In this document: positions 35,194 through 44,509 of the stretch, piece after piece
Layout: each line of letters starts with the position of its first letter
Position numbering within the stretch: the first letter of the stretch is position 1
Source: Lachnospiraceae bacterium
GTDB taxonomy: Bacteria > Bacteroidota > Bacteroidia > Bacteroidales > Muribaculaceae
Assembly (NCBI GenBank): GCA_023663655.1
Contig: JAMPGZ010000014.1
Location: forward strand, 1 to 62,803
Reading direction: 5' to 3'
DNA: 62,803 bases
Translations under genes and position numbers: made by a program
The notes under the pieces: generated by a model
Seen by the model: only the letters and a program-made list of their open reading frames with translations
The model's database searches: none
Told to the model about the DNA's origin: nothing

Positions 35194-37155
35194 ATGATTT
35201 CGATAAATAACTTATCAGTAGAATTTAGCGCAAAAAGCCTTTTTGACGACATAAATTATGTCATAAACAAAAAGGACCGCATAGCTTTAGTCGGAAAAAA
35301 TGGAGCCGGCAAGTCGACCATGCTTAAAATCATAGCCGGACTTCAACGCCCCACCTCCGGTTCCGTATCAGTTCCACAAGGCATCACAATAGGATACCTC
35401 CCGCAGCAGATGACCCTTACCGATTCCCTGTCGGTGATCGACGAGGTGAGAAAAGCGTTTTCCAAAGTCAAGGAATTGCATGACGAATTTGACAAGCTGA
35501 ATGCGGAACTTGCCGAACGCACCGATTATGAGTCAACATCTTATAATAATCTCATCGAACGTATAACCAATCTCACCGAGCGTCTTGCCATCGAAGAGAG
35601 CGAGAACGGGGAGGCTGAGCTTGAAAAAATCCTTGTTGGTCTCGGTTTTAACCGTTCCGACTTCACCCGCCCCACTTCGGAATTCAGCGGCGGATGGAGA
35701 ATGCGAATAGAGCTTGCCAAAATCCTGCTCATGCGCCCCGACGTGCTTCTGCTCGACGAGCCTACCAACCACCTCGATATAGAGTCGATACAATGGCTTG
35801 AATCATTCCTTACCACCAAAGCCGGAGCCGTGGTGCTCGTGAGCCACGACCGCGCGTTTATCGACAACGTCACCAACCGCACTATCGAAATCTCCTTAGG
35901 CAAGATATACGATTATGCCGTCAACTACTCAAAATATGTGGATCTGCGTCAAGAACGTCTCGAACAGCAACGCCGAGCCTACCAGAATCAGCAGAAACAG
36001 ATACAGGACACCGAGGACTTTATCGAGCGTTTCCGCTACAAAGCCACCAAATCAGTGCAGGTGCAGAGCCGCATAAAGCAACTGGCGAAAATCGAACGCA
36101 TCGAGATCGACGAGGTCGACACATCACACCTCAACCTGAAATTCCCGCCGGCACCACGCTCAGGCGACTATCCCGTGATAGCCGATGAGCTGGGCAAAGC
36201 ATACGGCGACCATCAGGTGTTTGACCATGCCACATTCACCATAAAACGCGGCGAGAAAATGGCGTTTGTCGGGAAAAACGGCGAGGGAAAATCCACGCTG
36301 GTGAAGTGTATAATGAACGAGATACCCTACACCGGCACCCTCAAGATAGGACACAACGTAAAAATAGGATATTTCGCCCAAAACCAAGCACAGCTTCTCG
36401 ACGGCGAGATAACCGTATTTGACACCATCGACCGCGTGGCAACCGGAGATATACGCACCAAGATACGCGACATCCTCGGAGCCTTCATGTTTGGCGGCGA
36501 AGCTTCCGACAAGAAAGTAAAAGTGCTGTCAGGCGGCGAAAAGACACGTCTCGCCATGATACGCCTCCTCCTTGAACCGGTCAACCTCCTTATCCTCGAC
36601 GAGCCGACCAACCACCTCGACATGACCACGAAGGACATCCTCAAGCAAGCCATCAAAGAATTCAATGGCACGGTAATCGTAGTGAGCCATGACCGAGAAT
36701 TCCTCGACGGACTTGTCGAGAAAGTCTATGAATTTGGCGGCGGAAAGGTCAAGGAGTGCCTTGGTGGAATATACGAATTCCTTGAAAAGAAGAAACTCGC
36801 CTCTCTAAGCGAGCTGGAAAAATCTAAACCGATACAGCAGCCTGCACAGCCAAAAGACACACCCAAAGCCAAGAAAGAAGAGCTTCCGGAAAAGGAAACT
36901 CGAAGAATATCCTACACTGAACAGCGTGAACGCGAAAAGATGATACGCCGCGCCGAAAAAAAGCTGAAGGAAACAGAAGCCCGCATCTCGGAAATAGAAT
37001 CGGAAATCAGCGATATCGAGGCGAAAATAGCTGCGGGTGATATTGCCGGCGACATTTTTGACCGCCATGCAGCCCTACAGAAAAAACTGGATTACGCCAT
37101 GAGCGAATGGGAGCTTGCAGGAGAAGAATTGGAAAAATTCAAAAATAATCTGTGA
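35194..37155 (+). CDS. ABC-F family ATPase (ribosome-associated)
   Basis: Soluble protein of 653 residues with two ABC ATPase domains and no membrane part. The first Walker A is GKNGAGKST (34-42), its signature is SGGWRMR and Walker B LLLDEPTNHLD. The second half has GKNGEGKST, LSGGEKTRL and LILDEPTNHLD. A charged interdomain linker follows the first domain, and a coiled-coil C-terminal extension spans about 575-650. This matches the Uup/EttA-type ABC-F proteins that act on ribosomes. Two HU-fold genes follow. Confidence 0.93.
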   Translation: MISINNLSVEFSAKSLFDDINYVINKKDRIALVGKNGAGKSTMLKIIAGLQRPTSGSVSVPQGITIGYLPQQMTLTDSLSVIDEVRKAFSKVKELHDEFDKLNAELAERTDYESTSYNNLIERITNLTERLAIEESENGEAELEKILVGLGFNRSDFTRPTSEFSGGWRMRIELAKILLMRPDVLLLDEPTNHLDIESIQWLESFLTTKAGAVVLVSHDRAFIDNVTNRTIEISLGKIYDYAVNYSKYVDLRQERLEQQRRAYQNQQKQIQDTEDFIERFRYKATKSVQVQSRIKQLAKIERIEIDEVDTSHLNLKFPPAPRSGDYPVIADELGKAYGDHQVFDHATFTIKRGEKMAFVGKNGEGKSTLVKCIMNEIPYTGTLKIGHNVKIGYFAQNQAQLLDGEITVFDTIDRVATGDIRTKIRDILGAFMFGGEASDKKVKVLSGGEKTRLAMIRLLLEPVNLLILDEPTNHLDMTTKDILKQAIKEFNGTVIVVSHDREFLDGLVEKVYEFGGGKVKECLGGIYEFLEKKKLASLSELEKSKPIQQPAQPKDTPKAKKEELPEKETRRISYTEQREREKMIRRAEKKLKETEARISEIESEISDIEAKIAAGDIAGDIFDRHAALQKKLDYAMSEWELAGEELEKFKNNL

Positions 37156-37196
37156 CACGGTTCGCTCCGAGTCACAATCTCAAAAAACGCCCACAC

Positions 37197-37478
37197 ATGG
37201 ACACTAAATCATTAGTCGATTCGGTTGCTAAGAAACTCAACCGCGACCCCAAAGATATTTCTGCGCTTCTGAGCGGAATGAACACCGTTATAAAAGACCA
37301 TCTCTGCGAAATGGACACCGTGGCAATCCCGGGATTCGGCGAATTTGAGCCTGTAAAACACGAAGAAGAGGTACAACCCGACCTTTCTACAGGAAAGCTG
37401 ATCCTGCTCCCACCCGCAATAACCGTGGAGTTCCACCCAAGCTCATTATTAAAACGCAAACTCACCGAAGCGCAATGA
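37197..37478 (+). CDS. HU/IHF-family DNA-binding protein
   Basis: Start chosen at MDTKSLVDSVAKKLNRDP, which fits the HU N-terminal helix; codons upstream show no family match. The 93-residue protein has the helical dimerisation half and then IPGFGEFEPVKHE, a full-length beta-arm region (about 55-78) and FHPSSLLKRKL near the end. So it can form the DNA-intercalating arm. The stop overlaps the next start as ATGA (37475-37478), which couples its translation to the HU-LysM gene. Confidence 0.85.
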   Translation: MDTKSLVDSVAKKLNRDPKDISALLSGMNTVIKDHLCEMDTVAIPGFGEFEPVKHEEEVQPDLSTGKLILLPPAITVEFHPSSLLKRKLTEAQ

Positions 37479-38575
37479 CCCGTAAGATAACATTCCCACA
37501 GCTCGTCGAAGCTCTATGCGCCATAACGGCAAGCGACAACGAAACCGCGTCCGACTTCATTAAAGAAGTATTTGAATCCATAACCTCAGCGCTCGCCCGA
37601 GGAGAAAACGCTGCCATAAAAGGGCTTGGAACATTCATGGTCACCGAGGGCAACACCATCTCCTGGATACCCGACGAGCAATTGGCGGCTGCCGTCAATG
37701 AGCCATTCGCCTTTTTCGAGGCGGTCGAGCTTGAAGATGGAGTGACAGAAGAGACCCTTGCGGCAATACCCCCCGTCCCGGGTGTTATCGACAACGAGGC
37801 TGATGCCACACAGCCTCATAGCGAAGCCGAAGTTGAACAAGATATCATTGAAGAGCCTGACAACAGTTTTCCGGCTGATATGCCTCCTATACCCGGCACC
37901 AATGTACTACAGGAGCAAGACAACGACCATGATGAAGAGCCAGTTGCCACTCAGGTTGAACAAGAGGTCGCCACCGCACTGCCCACACCATCGCATGACG
38001 AACCCGTATATGATGACCCGGAGGAAGAATCAGCATATTATGATGATGACGAAGAGGAGGAAAAACCTAAACGAAAATGCCGACTGCATCCGTGCATGAC
38101 ATTCGTTGCCGGGCTTATTCTCGGACTTGCGATAGGATACTTCGGTGCGATATACGCCGGCGACCATATTATCGAATCGGCTGAGGCGATCAACGACGCA
38201 TCAACCGCCGACACTATTGAAGCCCCACAGCAATCCACGGAGGTTCAGGATTCTCTGCCAACAGAGGAACCCACCGACACCACAACGGAAGTGTTGACTG
38301 CCGAGGAAGAGACCATGCCTTACCTTGCCATCGATACCGTGACCCCCAACAGGTATCTCACCACCATGTCGCGACAATATTACGGCGACTACCGCTTCTG
38401 GGTGTATATATATGAAGAAAACAAGGATGCGATCACCAACCCCGACCGCATAAATCCGGGAACCACCGTCATCATTCCCCGTAAGGAAAAATACGGAATT
38501 GACGTGAACGATAAGGAAAGTCTCGCCAAAGCTGAACGAAAATCTCGGGAAATACAAGCTGAAAAGAGGAAATAA
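37475..38575 (+). CDS. HU-fold / transmembrane / LysM fusion protein
   Basis: A 366-residue protein with an unusual order. Residues 1-86 resemble HU/IHF (ITFPQLVEALCAITA, AAIKGLGTFMV, IPDEQLAAAVN), but the DNA-binding beta-arm is missing: about 20 residues are absent between GTFMV and IPDEQ. An acidic, Pro-rich linker (about 87-196) leads to a basic KPKRKCR and one membrane helix (206-228). A second linker leads to a LysM domain (292-336: YLTTMSRQYYGDYRFWVYIYEENKD, then INPGTTVIIP). Positive charges place the N-terminus inside and LysM in the periplasm. It could tie a nucleoid protein to the wall. Confidence 0.82.
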   Translation: MTRKITFPQLVEALCAITASDNETASDFIKEVFESITSALARGENAAIKGLGTFMVTEGNTISWIPDEQLAAAVNEPFAFFEAVELEDGVTEETLAAIPPVPGVIDNEADATQPHSEAEVEQDIIEEPDNSFPADMPPIPGTNVLQEQDNDHDEEPVATQVEQEVATALPTPSHDEPVYDDPEEESAYYDDDEEEEKPKRKCRLHPCMTFVAGLILGLAIGYFGAIYAGDHIIESAEAINDASTADTIEAPQQSTEVQDSLPTEEPTDTTTEVLTAEEETMPYLAIDTVTPNRYLTTMSRQYYGDYRFWVYIYEENKDAITNPDRINPGTTVIIPRKEKYGIDVNDKESLAKAERKSREIQAEKRK

Positions 38576-38653
38576 CACCGATGTTTTAGTTAGTTAAAGA
38601 TTATATAGCTAAATTTAACAATCTCTCTTAACGCTTCAGTTGTTAGAATTTTT

Positions 38654-38661
38654 AAATTTGC
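38654..38661 (+). promoter_or_regulatory. Predicted -7 box of the MoxR-Bat operon
   Basis: TAAATTTG fits TAnnTTTG. The leader to the ATG at 38744 would be about 75 nt. Confidence 0.5.
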
Positions 38662-38743
38662 ACTCTAAGAGATACAAAGCATCTCTTTATGAATTGAAAA
38701 TTAATAAAAACTAAACAATAGTTACTCGACAAAAACTAAATTT

Positions 38744-39739
38744 ATGAGTGAAACAGTAAACATTCGGGAGCTCAACGACCTCGTCGCATCAAAAAGTGAC
38801 TTTATAAATCTCGTTCAGCGAGGGATGGACCAAACCATAGTGGGTCAAAAACATCTTATCGACTCATTGCTCATCGCGTTGCTTTCCAACGGACACGTTC
38901 TGCTTGAAGGTGTCCCCGGACTTGCAAAAACATTGGCAATCAAAACATTGTCTCAGATAATCGACGCAAAATACAGCCGAATTCAGTTTACTCCTGATAT
39001 TCTCCCTGCCGATGTCATCGGTACAATGGTATATAGCGTGAAAAATGAACAGTTCCAGGTAAAGAAAGGTCCTGTTTTCGCCAACTTCGTGCTTGCCGAT
39101 GAAATCAACCGCGCGCCGGCTAAGGTCCAGAGCGCGCTGCTCGAGGCTATGCAGGAACGTCAGGTCACCATCGGCGAAAAGACTTTCCCGCTTGATGAAC
39201 CGTTCCTCGTCATGGCTACCCAGAACCCCATCGAGCAGGAAGGAACCTATCCCCTGCCCGAAGCGCAGGTCGACCGTTTCTTGCTGAAGGTCATCATCGG
39301 CTATCCCTCAAAAGAGGAGGAAAAGATCATCATCCGCCAAAACATCACCAATGAGCGCAAGGAAGTGCGTCCTCTGCTCAAGCCCGAGGAGATTCTTGAA
39401 GCTCAGAAAGTGTGCGAGAAGATATACATCGACGAAAAAATCGAACGCTACATCGTCGACATCGTGTTTGCCACCCGTTTCCCCGCCGACTACGGCTTGA
39501 ACGACCTTACCTCAATCATCGCATTCGGAGCATCACCCCGTGCATCAATAAGCCTTGCCAAAGCTGCGCGAAGCTACGCATTCCTGCGTGGAAGAGGTTA
39601 TGTGGTGCCCGAAGATGTCAGAGCAATCGCGCATGACGTGCTGCGCCACCGTATCGGACTCACCTACGAGGCTGAGGCTAACAACATCACCGCCGACGAA
39701 ATCGTTTCAAACATACTCGACAAAGTCGAAGTACCCTAA
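38744..39739 (+). CDS. MoxR-family AAA+ ATPase
   Basis: Cytosolic AAA+ chaperone-like ATPase (331 residues) thought to help assemble or activate VWA-domain partners. Walker A is GVPGLAKT (56-63), Walker B FVLADE (115-120), sensor 1 MATQNPIEQEGTYPLPEAQVD, arginine-finger region DRFLLKV. It opens a run of eight genes ending with batE, the arrangement of the Bacteroides aerotolerance (Bat) operon first described in B. fragilis. Confidence 0.95.
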   Translation: MSETVNIRELNDLVASKSDFINLVQRGMDQTIVGQKHLIDSLLIALLSNGHVLLEGVPGLAKTLAIKTLSQIIDAKYSRIQFTPDILPADVIGTMVYSVKNEQFQVKKGPVFANFVLADEINRAPAKVQSALLEAMQERQVTIGEKTFPLDEPFLVMATQNPIEQEGTYPLPEAQVDRFLLKVIIGYPSKEEEKIIIRQNITNERKEVRPLLKPEEILEAQKVCEKIYIDEKIERYIVDIVFATRFPADYGLNDLTSIIAFGASPRASISLAKAARSYAFLRGRGYVVPEDVRAIAHDVLRHRIGLTYEAEANNITADEIVSNILDKVEVP

Positions 39740-39755
39740 TCGTTAAATCCCGCCT

Positions 39756-40631
39756 ATGGATGCCAACGAGCTTCTGAAAAAAGTAAGAAAAATTGAGATA
39801 AAGACCAAGGGGCTGTCTCAAAATATCTTTGCCGGTGAATATCATTCAGCGTTTAAAGGACGCGGTATGACATTCAGCGAGGTGCGCGAGTACCAGTACG
39901 GTGACGATATCCGAGACATCGACTGGAATGTGACGGCTCGTCACAACCACCCCTATGTCAAAGTCTACGAAGAGGAACGAGAGCTCACCGTAATGCTCAT
40001 AATCGACGTTTCGGGAAGCCGCAACTTTGGCGCGGTCGGAGAACAAAAACGCGAGATGATAGCCGAAATCGCCGCTACAATCGCCTTTTCCGCTATTCAG
40101 AACAATGACAAGATCGGCGTGATATTCTTTTCCGATAAAGTTGAGAAATTCATCCCGCCAAAGAAAGGAAGAAAACACATTCTTTTCATTATCCGTGAGC
40201 TGCTCGACTTCTCGCCTGAAAGCCAAGGCACCGATGTGGGGGTGGCTGTGAGATACATGACCGACGCTATCAAAAAGCGTTGCGCCACGTTCATAATATC
40301 CGACTTCATCGACAGCCACGATTATTATCAGGCACTGTCGATAGCCAACAACAAGCATGATGTCACTGCCATACAGGTATATGACAAGCGCGACGCACAG
40401 TTGCCCGACGTGGGACTCATGAGAGTTGTGGATATGGAGACCGGCGCCGACCGATGGGTGAACACCTCATCCAACAAAGTGCGCCAGTCATTCAACAAGT
40501 GGTGGTACGAACGCCAGCAGACCATGATCGAACGGTTCAACAAGTGCCGTGTGTCCCACACCTCTGTCGCCACCGACGAAGATTATGTAAAGGCATTGAT
40601 GTCACTATTCAAAACTCGCGAACTGAGATAA
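39756..40631 (+). CDS. DUF58 / VWA-like protein of the Bat operon
   Basis: A 291-residue soluble protein with the DUF58 block FKGRGMTFSEVREYQYGDDIRDIDWNVTAR (start about 30), followed by a VWA-like fold with a MIDAS-type DVSGS in LIIDVSGSRN. DUF58 proteins regularly accompany MoxR ATPases and are likely their partner. It begins 16 bp after the ATPase gene. Confidence 0.92.
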   Translation: MDANELLKKVRKIEIKTKGLSQNIFAGEYHSAFKGRGMTFSEVREYQYGDDIRDIDWNVTARHNHPYVKVYEEERELTVMLIIDVSGSRNFGAVGEQKREMIAEIAATIAFSAIQNNDKIGVIFFSDKVEKFIPPKKGRKHILFIIRELLDFSPESQGTDVGVAVRYMTDAIKKRCATFIISDFIDSHDYYQALSIANNKHDVTAIQVYDKRDAQLPDVGLMRVVDMETGADRWVNTSSNKVRQSFNKWWYERQQTMIERFNKCRVSHTSVATDEDYVKALMSLFKTRELR

Positions 40632-40638
40632 CAACCGT

Positions 40639-41628
40639 ATGAAAATAAAGCATATAATATCACTTATAGCCGCCATTCTCCTGGCATGGAACGCCATCGA
40701 TGCCGCACCGGTCACCATAAAGGCACAACTGGACTCGGCATACATATTGATGGGAAAACAGACTGCGGTCAACATCAACATTGTGCAGGACAAAGGCATG
40801 ACAGGGCATTTCATCACCAACAACGGCGACACTCTGACCCGCGAGGTCGAAGTGATAAAAAACTATGCTCCCGACACCACAAGCCTGAGCAACGACCGCG
40901 AGGAGATTGTAAGGAGAGTCATCATCCAATCCTTTGACTCGGGTCTTTACACATTGCCGCCTTACGTATATGTAGTGGGCAATGACACATTCTCCACCAC
41001 ACCGCTCGCGCTAAAGGTAATGCCGGTGGACGTCGACACATTGCAGACCATCCATGATTATGCCGGAGTCGCCGAACCGAATACAAAACTATGGGATTAC
41101 CTCCCCGACTTTGTAGTCGATTACTGGTGGGTCATGCTTGTCATAGCATTCATCGTGCTGCTTGTGGCTATATGGCTGGCATTCTTCAAGGGCAAAAAGA
41201 AAGTATCACTCGCGCCCAAGCAGAAACCGTTGCCGCCCTACGAGCTTGCTTTGCAACAGCTTGACAGATTGAAATCAGAAAAACTCTGCGAGAACGGACT
41301 TGAAAAAGAATACTATACACGCTTGACTGAAATCCTGCGTAACTATCTGGACAGCCGCTTCGGAATAAACGCCATGGAGATGACCTCGTCACAAATTATA
41401 CGACAGCTCAACAGCAACACCGAGGCAAAACCGTCGGCTCCGATACTCAACCGCATTCTTGAAATGGCCGACTTCGTGAAGTTTGCCAAAGCGAGACCTC
41501 TCCCCGATGAAAACACATCAGCGTTCAACAACGCCGTAAAATTCATCGAGGACACCAAACCGGCACCTGCCGAAGAGGAAAACAAAGAAGACGAAAACAA
41601 TGAATCAACTCCAAAATCAACAAAATAA
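40639..41628 (+). CDS. Bat-operon membrane protein, function unknown
   Basis: A 329-residue protein with a signal peptide (1-22), a periplasmic domain of about 135 residues (VTIKAQLDSAYILMGKQTAV...), one membrane helix (163-183), and a cytosolic helical part (YYTRLTEILRNYLDSRFGINAMEMTSSQII). The same tail pattern recurs at the C-terminus of BatD (LWGYFSDKLGIPASQLYRENI), so both may dock to the same cytosolic partner, perhaps the MoxR-DUF58 pair. Its stop overlaps the batA start (TAATG). Confidence 0.85.
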   Translation: MKIKHIISLIAAILLAWNAIDAAPVTIKAQLDSAYILMGKQTAVNINIVQDKGMTGHFITNNGDTLTREVEVIKNYAPDTTSLSNDREEIVRRVIIQSFDSGLYTLPPYVYVVGNDTFSTTPLALKVMPVDVDTLQTIHDYAGVAEPNTKLWDYLPDFVVDYWWVMLVIAFIVLLVAIWLAFFKGKKKVSLAPKQKPLPPYELALQQLDRLKSEKLCENGLEKEYYTRLTEILRNYLDSRFGINAMEMTSSQIIRQLNSNTEAKPSAPILNRILEMADFVKFAKARPLPDENTSAFNNAVKFIEDTKPAPAEEENKEDENNESTPKSTK

Positions 41629-42614
41629 TGCAGCTCGCCCATCCTGAATATCTTTGGCTTTTCCTGATCTTCCTTCCTCTTATAGGATGGTACATCTGGA
41701 AGCATCGCAACGCATATCCGGCGATGGAAATCTCTTCGACATCACCCTATGCGAAGTTGCCGCGTTCCTATAAGGAATTCCTTCTTCACGGGCTTTTCTT
41801 GCTGAGACTTGCAACTATCGGATGCCTCATTATTGTTTTGGCACGTCCGCAGACCCGCGACAGTTGGCGCACCTCATCAACCGAAGGTACCGACATCATA
41901 ATAGCTCTCGACATATCATCGTCGATGCTCGCCCGCGACTTCAAGCCCGACCGATTTGAGGCGGCGAAAGATGTTGCTTCCAAATTCGTTGCCGGGCGTG
42001 AGACCGACAACATCGGAGTTGTAATATTCGCCGGCGAAAGCTTCACCGCTGTGCCTATGACCACCGACCGCTCCCTGCTCGCCAACTACATCCATGACAT
42101 CAAAATGGGAATGCTCGAAGATGGAACCGCTATCGGCGACGGTCTCGCCACTTCTATCAACCGCATAAAGGATGGAAAAGCCAAGTCAAAGAGCATCATC
42201 CTCATAACCGACGGTACTAACAACACCGGAAATGTGGCGCCGCTCACCGCTGCCGAAATAGCAAAGAAATTTGACATAAAGGTATATACCATCGGTGTCG
42301 GGAAAAACGGCATGGCTCCAATGCCTCAGCAAAACTACTACGGCGGAATCGACTACGTGAATATGCCGGTTGTGATCGACGAGGCTACATTGCAGTCAAT
42401 AGCCTCAACTACAGGAGGAAAATATTTCCGTGCCACAAGCAACACCGTGCTGAAGGAGATATTCTCGGAGATAGACCAGCTTGAAAAGACCCAGATGGAT
42501 GTAAGGCATTTCTCTCACACCGAGGACAACTACATGATGTGGGCATGGCTCGCCATCGGATTCTTCCTTCTCGAAATACTGCTGCGCCACACATTGTTGC
42601 GCACAATACCGTAA
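41628..42614 (+). CDS. batA: BatA, VWA-domain membrane protein
   Basis: Inner-membrane protein (328 residues): N-terminal two membrane segments (about 7-25 and 53-72), then a von Willebrand A domain with MIDAS motif D95-x-S97-x-S99 (ALDISSSML), a T-containing second motif in AVPMTTD and LITDGTNNTGN, then a C-terminal helix (about 300-320). VWA pairs with MoxR ATPases in many operons. It starts inside the previous stop codon. Confidence 0.94.
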   Translation: MQLAHPEYLWLFLIFLPLIGWYIWKHRNAYPAMEISSTSPYAKLPRSYKEFLLHGLFLLRLATIGCLIIVLARPQTRDSWRTSSTEGTDIIIALDISSSMLARDFKPDRFEAAKDVASKFVAGRETDNIGVVIFAGESFTAVPMTTDRSLLANYIHDIKMGMLEDGTAIGDGLATSINRIKDGKAKSKSIILITDGTNNTGNVAPLTAAEIAKKFDIKVYTIGVGKNGMAPMPQQNYYGGIDYVNMPVVIDEATLQSIASTTGGKYFRATSNTVLKEIFSEIDQLEKTQMDVRHFSHTEDNYMMWAWLAIGFFLLEILLRHTLLRTIP

Positions 42615-42639
42615 ATGTTTAAAACTTAGGAATTAGCTC

Positions 42640-43686
42640 ATGTTTAGTTTTGGAAATCCTCATTTACTATATCTTTTGTTCCTGCTGCCGGTTGTGGCAG
42701 GACTATTCTTTCTTGCCCGATTCGCACGGCGAAAGAATCTTGCCCGTTATGGCAAGATCGTGAATCTCGAGCATCTGATGCCCGAAGCCTCACGCTACAA
42801 GCCGGGAATAAAGCTCGTGCTGCAGCTCCTCGCCATAGCCATGCTCGTCATTGTCCTCGCCCGTCCACGTGCAGGAGCCAAGGAGGAGTCGGCTGAAGTC
42901 CAAGGCATTGAAGTGATGATATGCCTTGACGTTTCCAATTCTATGCTCGCATCATCCAATGATGACCCGAAGGGAGTTTCAAGACTTCAACGTGCGAAAC
43001 TCGTGCTCGAAAAACTCATCGACAAACTTGACAATGACAAAATAGGACTCATCGTGTTTGCCGGCGATGCCTACACCCAGCTACCCATCACCACCGACTT
43101 CGTTTCGGCTAAGATGTTCCTAAACAGCATCTCCACCGAGATGGTTCCCTCGCAAGGCACCACCATCGGAGCCGCGATAGAGATGGCGATGAACTCATTC
43201 AGCCCCTCCGAGGATATGCAGAAAGCAATCATCGTGATCACCGATGGCGAAAGCTTTGACGACGATCCCATAGCAGCCGCCAAATCGGCAGCCGAGCAGG
43301 GAGTGCAAGTCGATGTCATAGGACTTGGATCCACCAAGGGAGCTTTGATTCCTATCGGCAGAAACGGACAGTTCCTGAAAGATGACGAAGGTAATCCTGT
43401 TACCACACGACTCAATGAAGAGATGGCTAAACAAATAGCGCAGACCGGCAACGGAATCTACGTTCAGGGAGCGTCATCAAGCGTCGTGAACGATGTGGCG
43501 GAACAGCTCGACACATTGGCTAAGAGCAATATCGAGAGAGTCGTGTATGCGGCAAGCGCCGAGCAATTCCCGGTATTCGCATGGCTCGCGCTCGTGTTCA
43601 TAATACTCGACATATTCATGCTTGACCGTAAAGTGGGATGGCTCAAAAAGATCAACTTCTTTAGCAAGCAAACTAAAAAACTATGA
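42640..43686 (+). CDS. batB: BatB, VWA-domain membrane protein
   Basis: A BatA paralogue (348 residues) with the same plan: N-terminal membrane segments (about 8-27 and 56-74), VWA domain with MIDAS D97-x-S99-x-S101 (CLDVSNSM), and a C-terminal membrane helix. It likely forms a heteromeric complex with BatA. It begins 25 bp after batA and overlaps batC by 4 bp (ATGA). Confidence 0.94.
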   Translation: MFSFGNPHLLYLLFLLPVVAGLFFLARFARRKNLARYGKIVNLEHLMPEASRYKPGIKLVLQLLAIAMLVIVLARPRAGAKEESAEVQGIEVMICLDVSNSMLASSNDDPKGVSRLQRAKLVLEKLIDKLDNDKIGLIVFAGDAYTQLPITTDFVSAKMFLNSISTEMVPSQGTTIGAAIEMAMNSFSPSEDMQKAIIVITDGESFDDDPIAAAKSAAEQGVQVDVIGLGSTKGALIPIGRNGQFLKDDEGNPVTTRLNEEMAKQIAQTGNGIYVQGASSSVVNDVAEQLDTLAKSNIERVVYAASAEQFPVFAWLALVFIILDIFMLDRKVGWLKKINFFSKQTKKL

Positions 43687-44486
43687 GACGACTGATATTA
43701 CTTATACTTTCCATCGCAACATTATCGCCGGTATTTGCCGCCGATGACAAGCCGGTTGACAACTCAACAAGGAAAGAACGCAACTATATACGCCAAGGCA
43801 ACTCGCTGTACAATGAAAAGCGGTTTGCCGATGCCGAAGTAGCCTACCGCAAGGCTCTTGAAGAAAATGCAGCAAGCGAAACGGCGATGTACAACCTCGC
43901 AACATCGCTGATACGTCAGGCAGGAAGCGCCGATCCTAATTCAGGCAACAATCCCATGCAGGAGGCATCAAGCCTCTTGCAGAATCTCGCACAGTCGGCA
44001 CAAGATGCGTCAATTGCCGAAAAAGCCTTCTACAACATGGGCAACATGGCGTTCAACCAGCAGCAATACGACCAGGCGATAAATATGTATAAAGGAGCTT
44101 TGCGAAAAAATCCCGACAACGACAAGGCTCGCCAGAACCTGCGTCTCGCCCAGCTGAAACGCCAGGAACAACAGAATCAGGATCAGAACCAGGACAACAA
44201 GGATCAGGACAAAGACCAGCAAGATCAGCAGGATAAACAAGACCAGCAGGACAAGCAGGATCAGAACCAGGATCAGGACAAAGACCAGAACAAACAGCCC
44301 AATCAGGATAAAAAGGACGAGCAGAAGCAGCAACCACAGCAACAGCAGGGTGGAATAAGTAATGACAACGCCAATAAAATCCTGAAGGCTATGGAAAACG
44401 AAGAGAATGCAACCCGCCGCAAAGTTCAGGAACAACAGAAAAAAGAAGCGGCGTCATCATCTCGTGTACGTGGCAGACAATGGTAA
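43683..44486 (+). CDS. batC: BatC, exported TPR protein with a D/Q/N/K-rich tract
   Basis: A 267-residue protein with signal peptide (1-19), TPR repeats (about 30-155; YIRQGNSLYNEKRFADAEVAY, NMGNMAFNQQQYDQAINMYKGAL) and then a long tract made almost only of Q, D, N and K (about 161-222), followed by a short helical end. It is likely a periplasmic scaffold for the BatA/B/D proteins. The tract is repetitive in DNA (cag/gac/aag units) and could vary in length between strains. Confidence 0.9.
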   Translation: MRRLILLILSIATLSPVFAADDKPVDNSTRKERNYIRQGNSLYNEKRFADAEVAYRKALEENAASETAMYNLATSLIRQAGSADPNSGNNPMQEASSLLQNLAQSAQDASIAEKAFYNMGNMAFNQQQYDQAINMYKGALRKNPDNDKARQNLRLAQLKRQEQQNQDQNQDNKDQDKDQQDQQDKQDQQDKQDQNQDQDKDQNKQPNQDKKDEQKQQPQQQQGGISNDNANKILKAMENEENATRRKVQEQQKKEAASSSRVRGRQW

Positions 44487-44509
44487 GCATTAGAATACAG
44501 TATTAGATT

